Shown piece after piece: positions 1 to 7,000 of a stretch of DNA of 57,772 nt. The stretch comes from Clostridia bacterium (GTDB lineage: Bacteria > Bacillota > Clostridia > TANB77 > CAG-508). The notes beneath the pieces were generated by a model. The model was given only the letters and a program-made list of their open reading frames with translations, was not told where the DNA came from and did no database searches. Within the stretch, counting starts at the first letter, position 1; each line of letters opens with the position of its first letter. Both the position numbers and the translations under genes were made by a program. The stretch spans positions 1-57,772 of the forward strand of contig JAFWNQ010000005.1 of NCBI GenBank assembly GCA_017510245.1. The letters run 5' to 3'.

Positions 1-110
1 ACTCATTCTTTACACTTTTGTGGTAGATATACTACCCGCTGATTAAATCTTAAAGCTTGAATATTCTTACTTTAAAACTCAATTTTTTTATTGGTTTCTC
101 AAAAGATTTG

Positions 111-130
111 TTGTTTATTTTTCAATGTAC
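111..130 (-). promoter_or_regulatory. Pre-rRNA leader-like motif
   Basis: About 45 bases downstream of the leftward promoter the minus strand reads GTACATTGAAAAATAAAC. This resembles the leader segment (ACATTGAAAACTAAA type) that precedes 16S or 23S rRNA in many Firmicutes and is involved in antitermination and processing. A small hairpin (ggtag/ctacc) lies further downstream near 21-36. The mature rRNA itself would have to start beyond the left edge. The similarity is from memory, not alignment. Confidence 0.4.
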
Positions 131-169
131 TTTGTACTTAAATTTAGTCCCTCAACGGAACTGTTTTTT

Positions 170-198
170 ATTATACAATACTCATATTTAAAAGTCAA
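170..198 (-). promoter_or_regulatory. Strong sigma-A promoter, rRNA-operon type
   Basis: On the minus strand, TTGACT (193-198) is followed after 17 bases by TATAAT (170-175). Three A-tracts (T-tracts on the plus strand at 202-208, 211-218 and 221-227) are spaced about ten bases apart directly upstream of the -35 box. This is the arrangement of UP elements or intrinsically curved DNA seen at rRNA promoters. Transcription would run left, out of the window. The transcribed gene is not visible, so the rRNA assignment is inference. Confidence 0.75.
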
Positions 199-428
199 CA
201 CTTTTTTTGATTTTTTTTGATTTTTTTGTAATTTCTATGTTTTTGTTCCAATAAAACCATAATTTGTATTTACTATTTTAGTTTAAAAATTAAATAATTC
301 TTGTATAAATTATAATAGACTAATAATATAGGTAAGTAATGAACGTTGAACATTAGTTGTACTATTAAGTCTATGTCGAATCGCGTAAAATATCGCATAA
401 AAGAAATTCATTTTCTAATTTATTAAAA

Positions 429-449
429 AGGACGACCATTTGTCGCCCT
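429..449. repeat. GACGACC palindromic repeat, copy 1
   Basis: A hairpin with arms AGGACGAC and GTCGCCCT (one mismatch) around a five-base loop lies downstream of the minus-strand gene starting at 491. Two relatives occur at 42564-42586 and 54183-54204. It could act as an intrinsic terminator. The recurrence of nearly the same sequence in three intergenic places indicates a dispersed repeat family. Confidence 0.75.
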
Positions 450-490
450 TACATATATTATATTTTTACATATTTTATACATTAATATAA

Positions 491-1996
491 TTAATTGAAA
501 GCTAACACTACTCTATATCCTTGTGCAACACTTGCTTGACCGCTACTGCCATTATAGCTAAACAATCCTGCACCAGCACCACTAGATAAGTCTCCACCTC
601 TTACGAAAAACGGAACATCTTGTTGTACATAATATGATGTGTTAGTTTCCCATGAATAGTTTCCATATCCATTATTAGAAGTTTCAAATACAGCATCTCC
701 TCTTAATAAAGTATTCATTAAGAAATTAGCATCCGCATATTTCTTATCATACTTATTAATTCCTATATCTGATTTGTCATTATTATATACAGTGATATAT
801 TTATTATTTTTTGAATTCTCCAATAAATTCTTTCCATACACCACAGACATAGGTGTACCATTATTTACAAATGCTGAAACATATTCCCATGATCCACCAC
901 TTAAATCATATACTCCTGTTTGGTTCCCATTGCTAGTTTCATCTTTATTATTATTGTAAACTTCAGAAACTGTTTGGCTATTTCCTGTAAAATAATTCTT
1001 AGAAGTATTTGCTTTTGGTAAGTTAGCATTTAGTCCATATTTGCTATAAGTTAAATATGCAATTGCTCCCCATTCGCTGTTTTTCATTAAGTGACTATCT
1101 CGTTCTCTATTATAATTATATGCATTGTAGTATGCATTACTAATATATATGTTTCTCCAGCTAGATACTGCAGGTTTACTAACTAACTTTATAGAATCTG
1201 ATATTGTAACATTTCCTATTTGGGTATTATCCGTAACTACATTATTTCCATTCTCTTCCATACTTACTTCAAACTTTGATACCCAGATTCCAGATAGATT
1301 GTCATCCCATCCTCCATTTAAGAATCTACTTGGATAATCATTAGAAAAAGCCGGATGTAAGATATAGTGATTTCCAATTTCTTTTAGTCCATTATTATTT
1401 TTTAATACTCTAGTTAAAGTTCCATCTTCATTTATCTTTAAAACTCCCCTTGCATCACAGTATCCAATTGGATTTCTTAAATTCTTATCTGAATAATAAA
1501 CTATTTTATATGCATATCTAGGAATCCATACAAAGTAACTGCCATTTTCATCTATTGCATTTGCCCACTGTTTAGTAGAATAATCATACCAATTTGAATC
1601 AGTTTCCTGAATTGTTTCAAAATTAGCATCCTGTCTATTAAATCTAACTGGCTGCATTTCATTCAATACAGGTTTTTCTGGTGTTTTTAAAATATTATTA
1701 TCCTTATCAACCCATATTAATTCTATTTTTCCATAAGATTTATTTAAAATCTGTGTGTAGTCATCAATTATTTGTTCATTTGTTATTTCCTCTTGAACAT
1801 TATTTTCATCAACAGTTTCTATATTTGCATCTGCAGTTACATTAAAATCTCTATACCTATTCTTTTCTTCTTCGACCTTACTGTTTAAATATTTTATTAG
1901 AAAAAATATCCCAATTCCTAGTATAATAGCAAAAATAATAATTACTAAAATAGTAATTATTATTTTATTTTTATTGTTTTTATCTGTATTGTTCAT
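491..1996 (-). CDS. Membrane-anchored SUMF1/C-type-lectin-like surface protein
   Basis: About 501 residues. A short Asn/Lys-rich N-terminus is followed by one membrane helix (about residues 12-36), a charged spacer, and a large exported domain from about residue 145. That domain carries aromatic-rich motifs (FVWIPRYAYKI, NSEWGAIAYL, GVYDLSGGSWEY, and a C-terminal RGG...GYRVVLAF) typical of formylglycine-generating-enzyme-like (SUMF1, C-type lectin fold) domains in gut Firmicutes. It is probably a binding rather than an enzymatic module, since no sulfatase lies nearby. The ATG at 1996 was chosen over an upstream TTG at 2002 because AAGGAG lies seven bases before it. It is the last gene of the rsmD group, 11 bases after its neighbour. 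Ligand and role are unknown. Confidence 0.7.
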   Translation of the reverse strand: MNNTDKNNKNKIIITILVIIIFAIILGIGIFFLIKYLNSKVEEEKNRYRDFNVTADANIETVDENNVQEEITNEQIIDDYTQILNKSYGKIELIWVDKDNNILKTPEKPVLNEMQPVRFNRQDANFETIQETDSNWYDYSTKQWANAIDENGSYFVWIPRYAYKIVYYSDKNLRNPIGYCDARGVLKINEDGTLTRVLKNNNGLKEIGNHYILHPAFSNDYPSRFLNGGWDDNLSGIWVSKFEVSMEENGNNVVTDNTQIGNVTISDSIKLVSKPAVSSWRNIYISNAYYNAYNYNRERDSHLMKNSEWGAIAYLTYSKYGLNANLPKANTSKNYFTGNSQTVSEVYNNNKDETSNGNQTGVYDLSGGSWEYVSAFVNNGTPMSVVYGKNLLENSKNNKYITVYNNDKSDIGINKYDKKYADANFLMNTLLRGDAVFETSNNGYGNYSWETNTSYYVQQDVPFFVRGGDLSSGAGAGLFSYNGSSGQASVAQGYRVVLAFN

Positions 1997-2007
1997 AGTC
2001 AAACTCC

Positions 2008-2445
2008 TTATTTTAGTTCTCTTCTATCATGCTCAATCTCTTTTAAAGTATCTTCAAGTGTTTTTGCAAGTCCTGAAAGTATGTTATCAGCATATTCTCT
2101 TGCACCCTTTGTAATTTGTCTTGAACTTTCATTTGCAGCTGACATAATTTGATTTTTTTGATCATAAGCTTTTTTTGTAATTTCATGTTCGTCTATCATA
2201 GCTATAATTCTGTTTTCAGCTTCTTTTACAACATCATCAGCTTCCTTTTGAGCCTCTGATAGTATTCTTTCTCTTTCTTCTTTAACCCATTTCGCTTGTT
2301 TCAACTCATCTGGTAATTTTAATCTTATTTCTTTAATAAGATCAAGCGCTTCATCATGCTCAATCATGCATTTTTCAGAAAAAGGTACTTTAGTCCCTTT
2401 TTCAATTAATTCCTCCAATTCTTCTAATAAAGTAAATATTTCCAT
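2008..2445 (-). CDS. Coiled-coil protein, ATP-synthase subunit b/E-like
   Basis: About 145 residues, almost wholly helical and charged. The central stretch is rich in Glu, Lys and Ala (ERERILSEAQKEADDVVKEAENR) with heptad-like spacing, resembling the stalk helices of F- or V-type ATPase subunits b/E and DivIVA-like coiled coils. There is no membrane segment and no ATPase genes nearby, so this is structural similarity only. The ATG at 2445 has GAGGAG eight bases upstream. The longer reading from a TTG at 2460 would overlap rsmD and lacks its own site. It starts one base after the rsmD stop codon, implying translational coupling. Similar proteins are often mis-named ATPase subunits. A role in division, like nearby divIVA and sepF, is possible but unproven. 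Confidence 0.7.
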   Translation of the reverse strand: MEIFTLLEELEELIEKGTKVPFSEKCMIEHDEALDLIKEIRLKLPDELKQAKWVKEERERILSEAQKEADDVVKEAENRIIAMIDEHEITKKAYDQKNQIMSAANESSRQITKGAREYADNILSGLAKTLEDTLKEIEHDRRELK

Positions 2446-2446
2446 A

Positions 2447-3031
2447 TTATTTCTCCTCAATTACACTTAAAAATATTAAATTAGCTCTTCCGTATTTTCT
2501 TTTGCTTTTAATAAACAGTTTGTTACCATCTTTGTTAAGTAATTCATTTAATTCATTTTCATCTCTGTTTATTTCATCTGTTTCTATTACTATAAATCCA
2601 TTCTTATTAAGTAATTCTAATTTCATTATAGTTTTCGTAGCATCTACAGCTATATTTTTCTTATATGGAGGATCAATAAAAACTATGTCTAACTTAATGT
2701 TATTCTTACTTAGTTCCTTCAAGCACTCTTTGTAGTCTTTATTATATATAATTGCATTACTTGTTAAGTGTGTCTTTTCTAAATTTTGCTTAATTACTTT
2801 TATGCATTCTAAATTTGCATCGCAGAAAACCGCCTTATTAGCACCTCTACTTAGAGCCTCAATTCCTAGAGCTCCACTACCTGCAAACAAATCCAAAACT
2901 ACAGTGTTATTTAAATCATATTGTATTATATTAAACAACGATTCTTTAACTCTGTCAAGAGTTGGTCTTGTTGTTGTACTTTTTATAGTACTTATTTTTG
3001 TTCCCTTTGCTTTTCCGCTTATAATCCTCAT
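2447..3031 (-). CDS. rsmD: 16S rRNA (guanine966-N2)-methyltransferase RsmD
   Basis: RsmD methylates N2 of G966 in helix 31 of 16S rRNA using S-adenosylmethionine. The 194-residue protein has the family N-terminus MRIISGKAKGT, the TRPT-DRVKESLFNI segment, the SAM-binding loop VLDLFAGSGALGIEALSRGA (about residues 45-64) and the catalytic motif FIDPPYKK (about 120). The length is normal. The start agrees with family N-termini, yet no ribosome binding site precedes it. The -10 box ends six bases before the ATG, so the mRNA appears leaderless. The next two minus-strand genes follow closely. Confidence 0.95.
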   Translation of the reverse strand: MRIISGKAKGTKISTIKSTTTRPTLDRVKESLFNIIQYDLNNTVVLDLFAGSGALGIEALSRGANKAVFCDANLECIKVIKQNLEKTHLTSNAIIYNKDYKECLKELSKNNIKLDIVFIDPPYKKNIAVDATKTIMKLELLNKNGFIVIETDEINRDENELNELLNKDGNKLFIKSKRKYGRANLIFLSVIEEK

Positions 3032-3037
3032 AACACT

Positions 3038-3065
3038 ATTTTAACTTTATTTTTTATCTTGTCAA
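3038..3065 (-). promoter_or_regulatory. rsmD promoter giving a leaderless transcript
   Basis: Minus strand TTGACA (3060-3065), 16 bases, TAAAAT (3038-3043). The rsmD ATG lies six bases beyond the -10 box, where transcription should begin, and no purine-rich ribosome binding site fits in between. Confidence 0.65.
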
Positions 3066-3140
3066 TATTATTCATAAAATTGTAATATTACCTTAACAAC
3101 TCTGTAATACACTTATTTTAGCACATTTAATCAATAAAAT

Positions 3141-3175
3141 AAAGAGATATATGCATTTTTTCCATATATCTCTTT
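3141..3175. terminator. Terminator downstream of divIVA
   Basis: A perfect 13-base inverted repeat (AAAGAGATATATG and complement) with a nine-base loop, flanked by an A-rich tract on the left, which gives U-rich RNA on the minus strand. It also has a T-tract on the right and could work in both directions. It separates divIVA from rsmD. Confidence 0.8.
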
Positions 3176-3205
3176 GTTTTTTATTACAAAATTGTAATTT
3201 TATTA

Positions 3206-3658
3206 TTAATCATCCTTATTTACTTCTTTTATCAATTCTAGTTGAGAAATTAATAGAGATTCCATTTTAGCTTTATAAACATCGAACTTTTTCTCAAGTT
3301 CTTCAAGCTCTTTTTGTTTCATAGAAATTTCTTGTTGGATTCCCAAAGTTGATTCCCTAGCTCTAGTTTCTGCTTCTTTTATGATTTGTTCTGCTTGTTT
3401 TTGTGCAGCATTTTTTAATTCATCAGCAGCTGCCTGAGCCATTAGCAATGTATTTTGTAATGTTGACTCAATTTTAGAATAGTGTTCTAATTTAGTATTT
3501 AATTCTTCTAACTGATCTTGACCTTCAGTAGCTTGTCTATATAAAATTTCATAGTCTTTTACTAAATCATCTAAAAAGTCATCTACCTCTTCAGCATTAT
3601 ATCCATTTAAGGTTTTTTTTGAAAACTTTTTATTTTCAATTTCTAAAGGTGTAATCAT
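3206..3658 (-). CDS. divIVA: DivIVA-domain cell division/polarity protein
   Basis: DivIVA proteins bind curved membrane at septa and poles through an N-terminal lipid-binding segment and form coiled-coil scaffolds. The 150-residue protein begins MITPLEIENKKFSKKTLNGYNAEEVDDFLD, the classic DivIVA N-terminus with the G-Y-x-x-x-E-V-D-x-F motif, followed by two coiled-coil stretches (about 30-75 and 80-145) joined by an Ala/Gln-rich hinge. The start has AGGAAG upstream. The gene lies 24 bases after sepF, the usual Firmicute order, and ends at a strong terminator. It is somewhat shorter than Bacillus subtilis DivIVA (164 residues) but complete. Confidence 0.93.
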   Translation of the reverse strand: MITPLEIENKKFSKKTLNGYNAEEVDDFLDDLVKDYEILYRQATEGQDQLEELNTKLEHYSKIESTLQNTLLMAQAAADELKNAAQKQAEQIIKEAETRARESTLGIQQEISMKQKELEELEKKFDVYKAKMESLLISQLELIKEVNKDD

Positions 3659-3682
3659 TTTTTACTTCCTTTCTAAGTCAAA

Positions 3683-4144
3683 TTATCCATTGTTATTTTT
3701 AAGCCATGAAACTGGTAATTTGCCTCTTGAATCATCTTTGGTATCTGTTGAAATATTATAGTTATATGGTGCAACTAAGAATATTGAATTTGATATTTTT
3801 TGCATATGTCCATCTAATACATGAACTGCTCCACTTACAACATCAATTATTCTTCTTGCTGAATCCTTATTTACATATTCTAAATTAATTATAATTGATT
3901 TCTTTTCTCTCAATAAATCACATATTTCTTCAGCATTTTCAAATCCAGTTGGTTGTAATATAACCATTTTTACTGGTTTATCCATATTTACAGCTTTATT
4001 TGTTCTTCTACCAAATAATAGTCCTTTGGTTTCTTCGCCTTCTTCTTCTTGATATTCTTCTGGTTCTGCATAGTATTCTTCTTCTACTTCTTCACTCCCA
4101 TTTAAGTTAATCATACTCCATAATTTGTTAACTACATTAGTCAT
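3683..4144 (-). CDS. sepF: Cell division protein SepF
   Basis: SepF tethers FtsZ to the membrane and bundles filaments at the division site. The 153-residue protein has an N-terminal amphipathic region (residues 1-14), an acidic linker (17-38) and the conserved SepF domain (about 57-140) with VKMVILQPTGFENAEEICD, NLEYVNKDSARRIIDVVSGA and the C-terminal SNSIFLVAPYNYN strand. GGGAGG lies ten bases before the ATG. It is first in the sepF-divIVA unit and follows a promoter with a palindrome over the -10 box. The C-terminal tail after the domain (to residue 153) is short and basic. Confidence 0.95.
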   Translation of the reverse strand: MTNVVNKLWSMINLNGSEEVEEEYYAEPEEYQEEEGEETKGLLFGRRTNKAVNMDKPVKMVILQPTGFENAEEICDLLREKKSIIINLEYVNKDSARRIIDVVSGAVHVLDGHMQKISNSIFLVAPYNYNISTDTKDDSRGKLPVSWLKNNNG

Positions 4145-4178
4145 TTTCTTGAAACCTCCCTAATTACTCATTCGTTTA

Positions 4179-4199
4179 TACGATATAATAAGTATCGTA
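4179..4199. promoter_or_regulatory. Palindrome over the sepF -10 box
   Basis: TACGATA-7-TATCGTA is a perfect seven-base dyad with a seven-base spacer, covering the -10 box of the sepF promoter. It has the size and placement of a repressor operator. No cognate regulator can be named. Confidence 0.5.
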
Positions 4200-4219
4200 C
4201 TTTTTTAAAATAATGTCAA
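4191..4219 (-). promoter_or_regulatory. sepF promoter
   Basis: Minus strand TTGACA (4214-4219), 17 bases, GATACT (4191-4196). The -35 box is perfect and the -10 box is weak (four of six), a combination often found where an activator or repressor tunes a promoter. Confidence 0.55.
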
Positions 4220-4273
4220 GCGTTTTTTTGATATGTAATCATATTTTAAAATTCTTGTAATATTAGTGTAATA

Positions 4274-5614
4274 TTAGGATGTCGAATCAATTTGCTCTTC
4301 TGTCGGATTTAGCAGGATTTCGTCGTTTAATAGGATTGATGTTCTTACATTTGAATCTATGTTTAATTCCTTAATTTCTGATGTGCTATAATTTTCCACT
4401 ATAGTGTAGTTATCTGTTTGCTTAACTATTTTTACTAAAATCTTTTCATAATAACCCATTTTATTTTTTATTACATAATTTAAGTTATTTTGTGTTATTA
4501 TAGCATCATTTGGAATTTTGTATCCTGTTGAATTCCACCAGATTATATCAAACGAAATTTTTCTATAATTTAAAAGTTCTTCTATTCCATTTTCAAATCT
4601 TAGTGTTAAAGTTGTTTCATTATCATTTTCTTTATTTATGTAGTATACTGTAGCTTTAACTGTATTAGAACTAGGTAAAACAATACTTACTCTGTCTCCA
4701 ATTTCAGCTTTTTTAGCTTCTTCAGAAATACTTGTACATACCAAATAACAATCAAAATTACTAACAACTTTACCTTTTTCAGCATTTGTAGAAATAATCT
4801 GTCCTGTCTTCAAATCTAGGTCTGACAAAAACTTTTTAGTATATTTTGAAAAGTCATCTATAATCAATGTTTCTTCAAGACCATCAACTCTATAAGATAG
4901 TATTCCGCTTCTAGGAGCATTTATATATTCTGATTCTTTTGTCAATGAACTTTGTAGTTCATTACGTTGGCCTATCAATTCTTTTAAATGTGATCCTTTA
5001 GGACTTAAATCTCCAGCTATTTCAGCTTTTTTTGAAATAAAACCATCAATATTTTTTTTACTTTCTTGTAATTTTTGAATGTCATTTAGATCATCTAGTT
5101 CATATAGTTTCTCACTTATTTGAGAATCTAATAGCTTTATATCACTAGAAAACAAGTCATCATCACTCTTAGAAATTGCATCTTCTATTTCTGTATCGAG
5201 CTGAGAAATCTTTTCTTTTACATTATCTTCCCCATCAGAATAATATCTAAATATTGGTTCATCTTTAGCAACTTTTTGTCCTTCATCAATTATTTGTTCC
5301 ATTCCATTTTTATAATTGTTTCCTTTAACAACTACCTCATCTCTTATTATATACCCAATGTCTGTTTCTTCTTTCGAAATAGTGCCTTCACTTACATATG
5401 CAGTTTCTGTAGGCATTTTTATCAAGTATAAAATTGACTTTACTACAATAATAATCATTGCAACTAATGCTAATAGTGCAACTATAGCGTAAATATTGGT
5501 TCTATCTCTTTTTTTACTTATTTTTTTATTAATCTTTGTCTCTTTTTTTGTTCTTTTAGACTTACTGTAGTTATAGATATTATTATCGTTACTCCTATTT
5601 TTGTCTTTTTTCAC
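4274..5614 (-). CDS. HlyD-like membrane-anchored protein next to sepF
   Basis: 446 residues. A basic cytoplasmic N-terminus (residues 1-42), one membrane helix (about 43-66), a lipoyl/barrel-like segment (YVSEGTISKEETDIGYIIRDE), a long helical hairpin (about 130-225), then a second beta domain (GILSYRVDGLEE and GDRVSIVLPSS) follow the HlyD/membrane-fusion-protein plan. In Firmicutes a protein of this type is commonly coded beside sepF and is thought to take part in envelope or division processes rather than drug export. No transporter partner is visible here. It lies 14 bases after miaA and ends 130 bases before sepF. The cargo or partner is unknown. Confidence 0.75.
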   Translation of the reverse strand: MKKDKNRSNDNNIYNYSKSKRTKKETKINKKISKKRDRTNIYAIVALLALVAMIIIVVKSILYLIKMPTETAYVSEGTISKEETDIGYIIRDEVVVKGNNYKNGMEQIIDEGQKVAKDEPIFRYYSDGEDNVKEKISQLDTEIEDAISKSDDDLFSSDIKLLDSQISEKLYELDDLNDIQKLQESKKNIDGFISKKAEIAGDLSPKGSHLKELIGQRNELQSSLTKESEYINAPRSGILSYRVDGLEETLIIDDFSKYTKKFLSDLDLKTGQIISTNAEKGKVVSNFDCYLVCTSISEEAKKAEIGDRVSIVLPSSNTVKATVYYINKENDNETTLTLRFENGIEELLNYRKISFDIIWWNSTGYKIPNDAIITQNNLNYVIKNKMGYYEKILVKIVKQTDNYTIVENYSTSEIKELNIDSNVRTSILLNDEILLNPTEEQIDSTS

Positions 5615-5628
5615 GAATTTTATCCTTT

Positions 5629-6531
5629 CTAAGATTTAAATTTTTCAATAATAATTTCATCGTTATCATTATTATTTGCATCAAGCCAAACTGCTTGTTT
5701 ATATTTTCTAAACCAAGTAAGTTGTCTTTTAGCATACCTTCTTGTTTCTTGTTTTATTTTTTCAATCATATCTTCTTTACTTATCTCATTATTCAAGTAT
5801 TCAGCAACTTCTTTATATCCCAATCCTTGCATTGCAGTTGGAAAACTGTTGTATTTACTGTTTATTCTTTTAACTTCGTCTATTAATCCTTGCTCTATCA
5901 TATAATCAACTCTAAAATTAATTCTCTTGTAGAGCTCTTCTCTATCCATATTTAAAACAAAAACTCGATAATCATATTCTAACTTCTTTCTTGATTCTTT
6001 TTCTAATTGTGTTTTTGTTTTTCCTGTGGTATGGTATATTTCCAAAATCCTTATTAATCTTTTTCTATCATTAATGCTAATTTTACTAGTTGCTTCTTCA
6101 TCAACTTTTTTTGCCTTAATATATAATTCTTCATTATTATATTTTTCCATTTTTTCTCTATATTCAAGATCAGTCTTTTCTTCTTTGAATTCTATATTGT
6201 AAATAAGGGAATTAATATACAATCCTGTGCCCCCAACTAGAATTGGTGTCTTTCCTCGTTTTAATATATCCTTAATTATTTCTGTTGCATTCTGTTTAAA
6301 ATCAGCCACAGAGTATCTGTAATTAGGATCAACAAAGTCAATTAGATGGTGTACAACTTGTTCTTGTTCTTCTTTAGTAGGTTTTGCTGTCCCTATATCC
6401 ATTTCTTTATATATTTGCATTGAATCACATGAAATAATTTCACCATCTATTTTTTTTGCTACTTCAATTCCCAGTTTTGTTTTTCCAGATGCTGTAGGTC
6501 CACATATTACAATTATTTTTGGTTTGTCCAT
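5629..6531 (-). CDS. miaA: tRNA dimethylallyltransferase MiaA
   Basis: MiaA transfers a dimethylallyl group to N6 of A37 in tRNAs reading UNN codons. The 300-residue protein has the P-loop GPTASGKTKLG (residues 10-20), the SCDSMQIYKEMDIGTAKP substrate region, HHLIDFVDP, the GGTGLYINSLIY motif (about 101-112), the DRKRLIRILE helix and the C-terminal RRYAKRQLTWFRK motif. The start has AGGAAGG seven bases upstream. It follows mutL with one small gene in between, the common mutL-miaA pairing of Firmicutes. There is no hfq downstream; an HlyD-like gene follows. Confidence 0.97.
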   Translation of the reverse strand: MDKPKIIVICGPTASGKTKLGIEVAKKIDGEIISCDSMQIYKEMDIGTAKPTKEEQEQVVHHLIDFVDPNYRYSVADFKQNATEIIKDILKRGKTPILVGGTGLYINSLIYNIEFKEEKTDLEYREKMEKYNNEELYIKAKKVDEEATSKISINDRKRLIRILEIYHTTGKTKTQLEKESRKKLEYDYRVFVLNMDREELYKRINFRVDYMIEQGLIDEVKRINSKYNSFPTAMQGLGYKEVAEYLNNEISKEDMIEKIKQETRRYAKRQLTWFRKYKQAVWLDANNNDNDEIIIEKFKS

Positions 6532-6561
6532 ATTAATGCCTTCCTATATTAGTTAAAAAAA

Positions 6562-6966
6562 TTAATTATTTATTCCTAATTGAATATTCTTTACATATTT
6601 TATTTCTAATATTAACAAAACTATTATCATAATAATATATATCATTATTCTGTTATTAAACTTTTTATCAGTTACTTCTCCAAACGATTTTTTATTAACT
6701 TCATTTGCAATTGGGCAAAACATTATCAACATATTAATTGGTAACATTGTATAAATTATATATTTTTTTGCCACTTGATGTACTTCATTTGGTATTCCTC
6801 CTGATGTAAATGCATATATAATATGACAAATTCCTAAAACCAATAGTTCACTAGTTAATACCGCTATTATTATTTTATGTGTATCATAACCTTTAAGCAT
6901 TCTAATACTAAAGAATACCGAAAAAGCATTTAATATTATAATTGTTACAATTATTATTGTTTTCAT
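6562..6966 (-). CDS. Small four-helix membrane protein, unknown function
   Basis: 134 residues with about four predicted membrane helices (near residues 2-21, 31-52, 69-87 and 106-125) and short polar loops. I do not recognise the family. AAAGG lies about nine bases before the ATG. It sits between mutL (34 bases upstream) and miaA (30 bases downstream), so it is very likely translated as part of that operon. Codon use looks like its neighbours. No conserved motif suggests transport or enzymatic activity. Confidence 0.7.
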   Translation of the reverse strand: MKTIIIVTIIILNAFSVFFSIRMLKGYDTHKIIIAVLTSELLVLGICHIIYAFTSGGIPNEVHQVAKKYIIYTMLPINMLIMFCPIANEVNKKSFGEVTDKKFNNRIMIYIIMIIVLLILEIKYVKNIQLGINN

Positions 6967-7000
6967 TAATAAGCTACCTTTCTTATGTAATAATCTTCCA

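Larger units (their letters stand above)
1..490. other. Intergenic region, left edge
   Basis: I see no credible gene in these 490 bases. The left half holds a strong leftward promoter with a leader (listed separately) that continues past the window edge. The right end holds a hairpin repeat behind the minus-strand gene starting at 491. Bases 231-425 are AT-rich with no assignable function. An imperfect inverted pair around 318 and 372 (agact-aata and its complement) could be structured RNA, but this is weak. Confidence 0.6.

Noticed and set aside
491..700. Diversity-generating retroelement variable repeat at the 3' end of the SUMF1-like gene
   Set aside because: The C-terminal codons are not unusually adenine-rich or Asn-coding, and no reverse transcriptase or template repeat is visible in the window.
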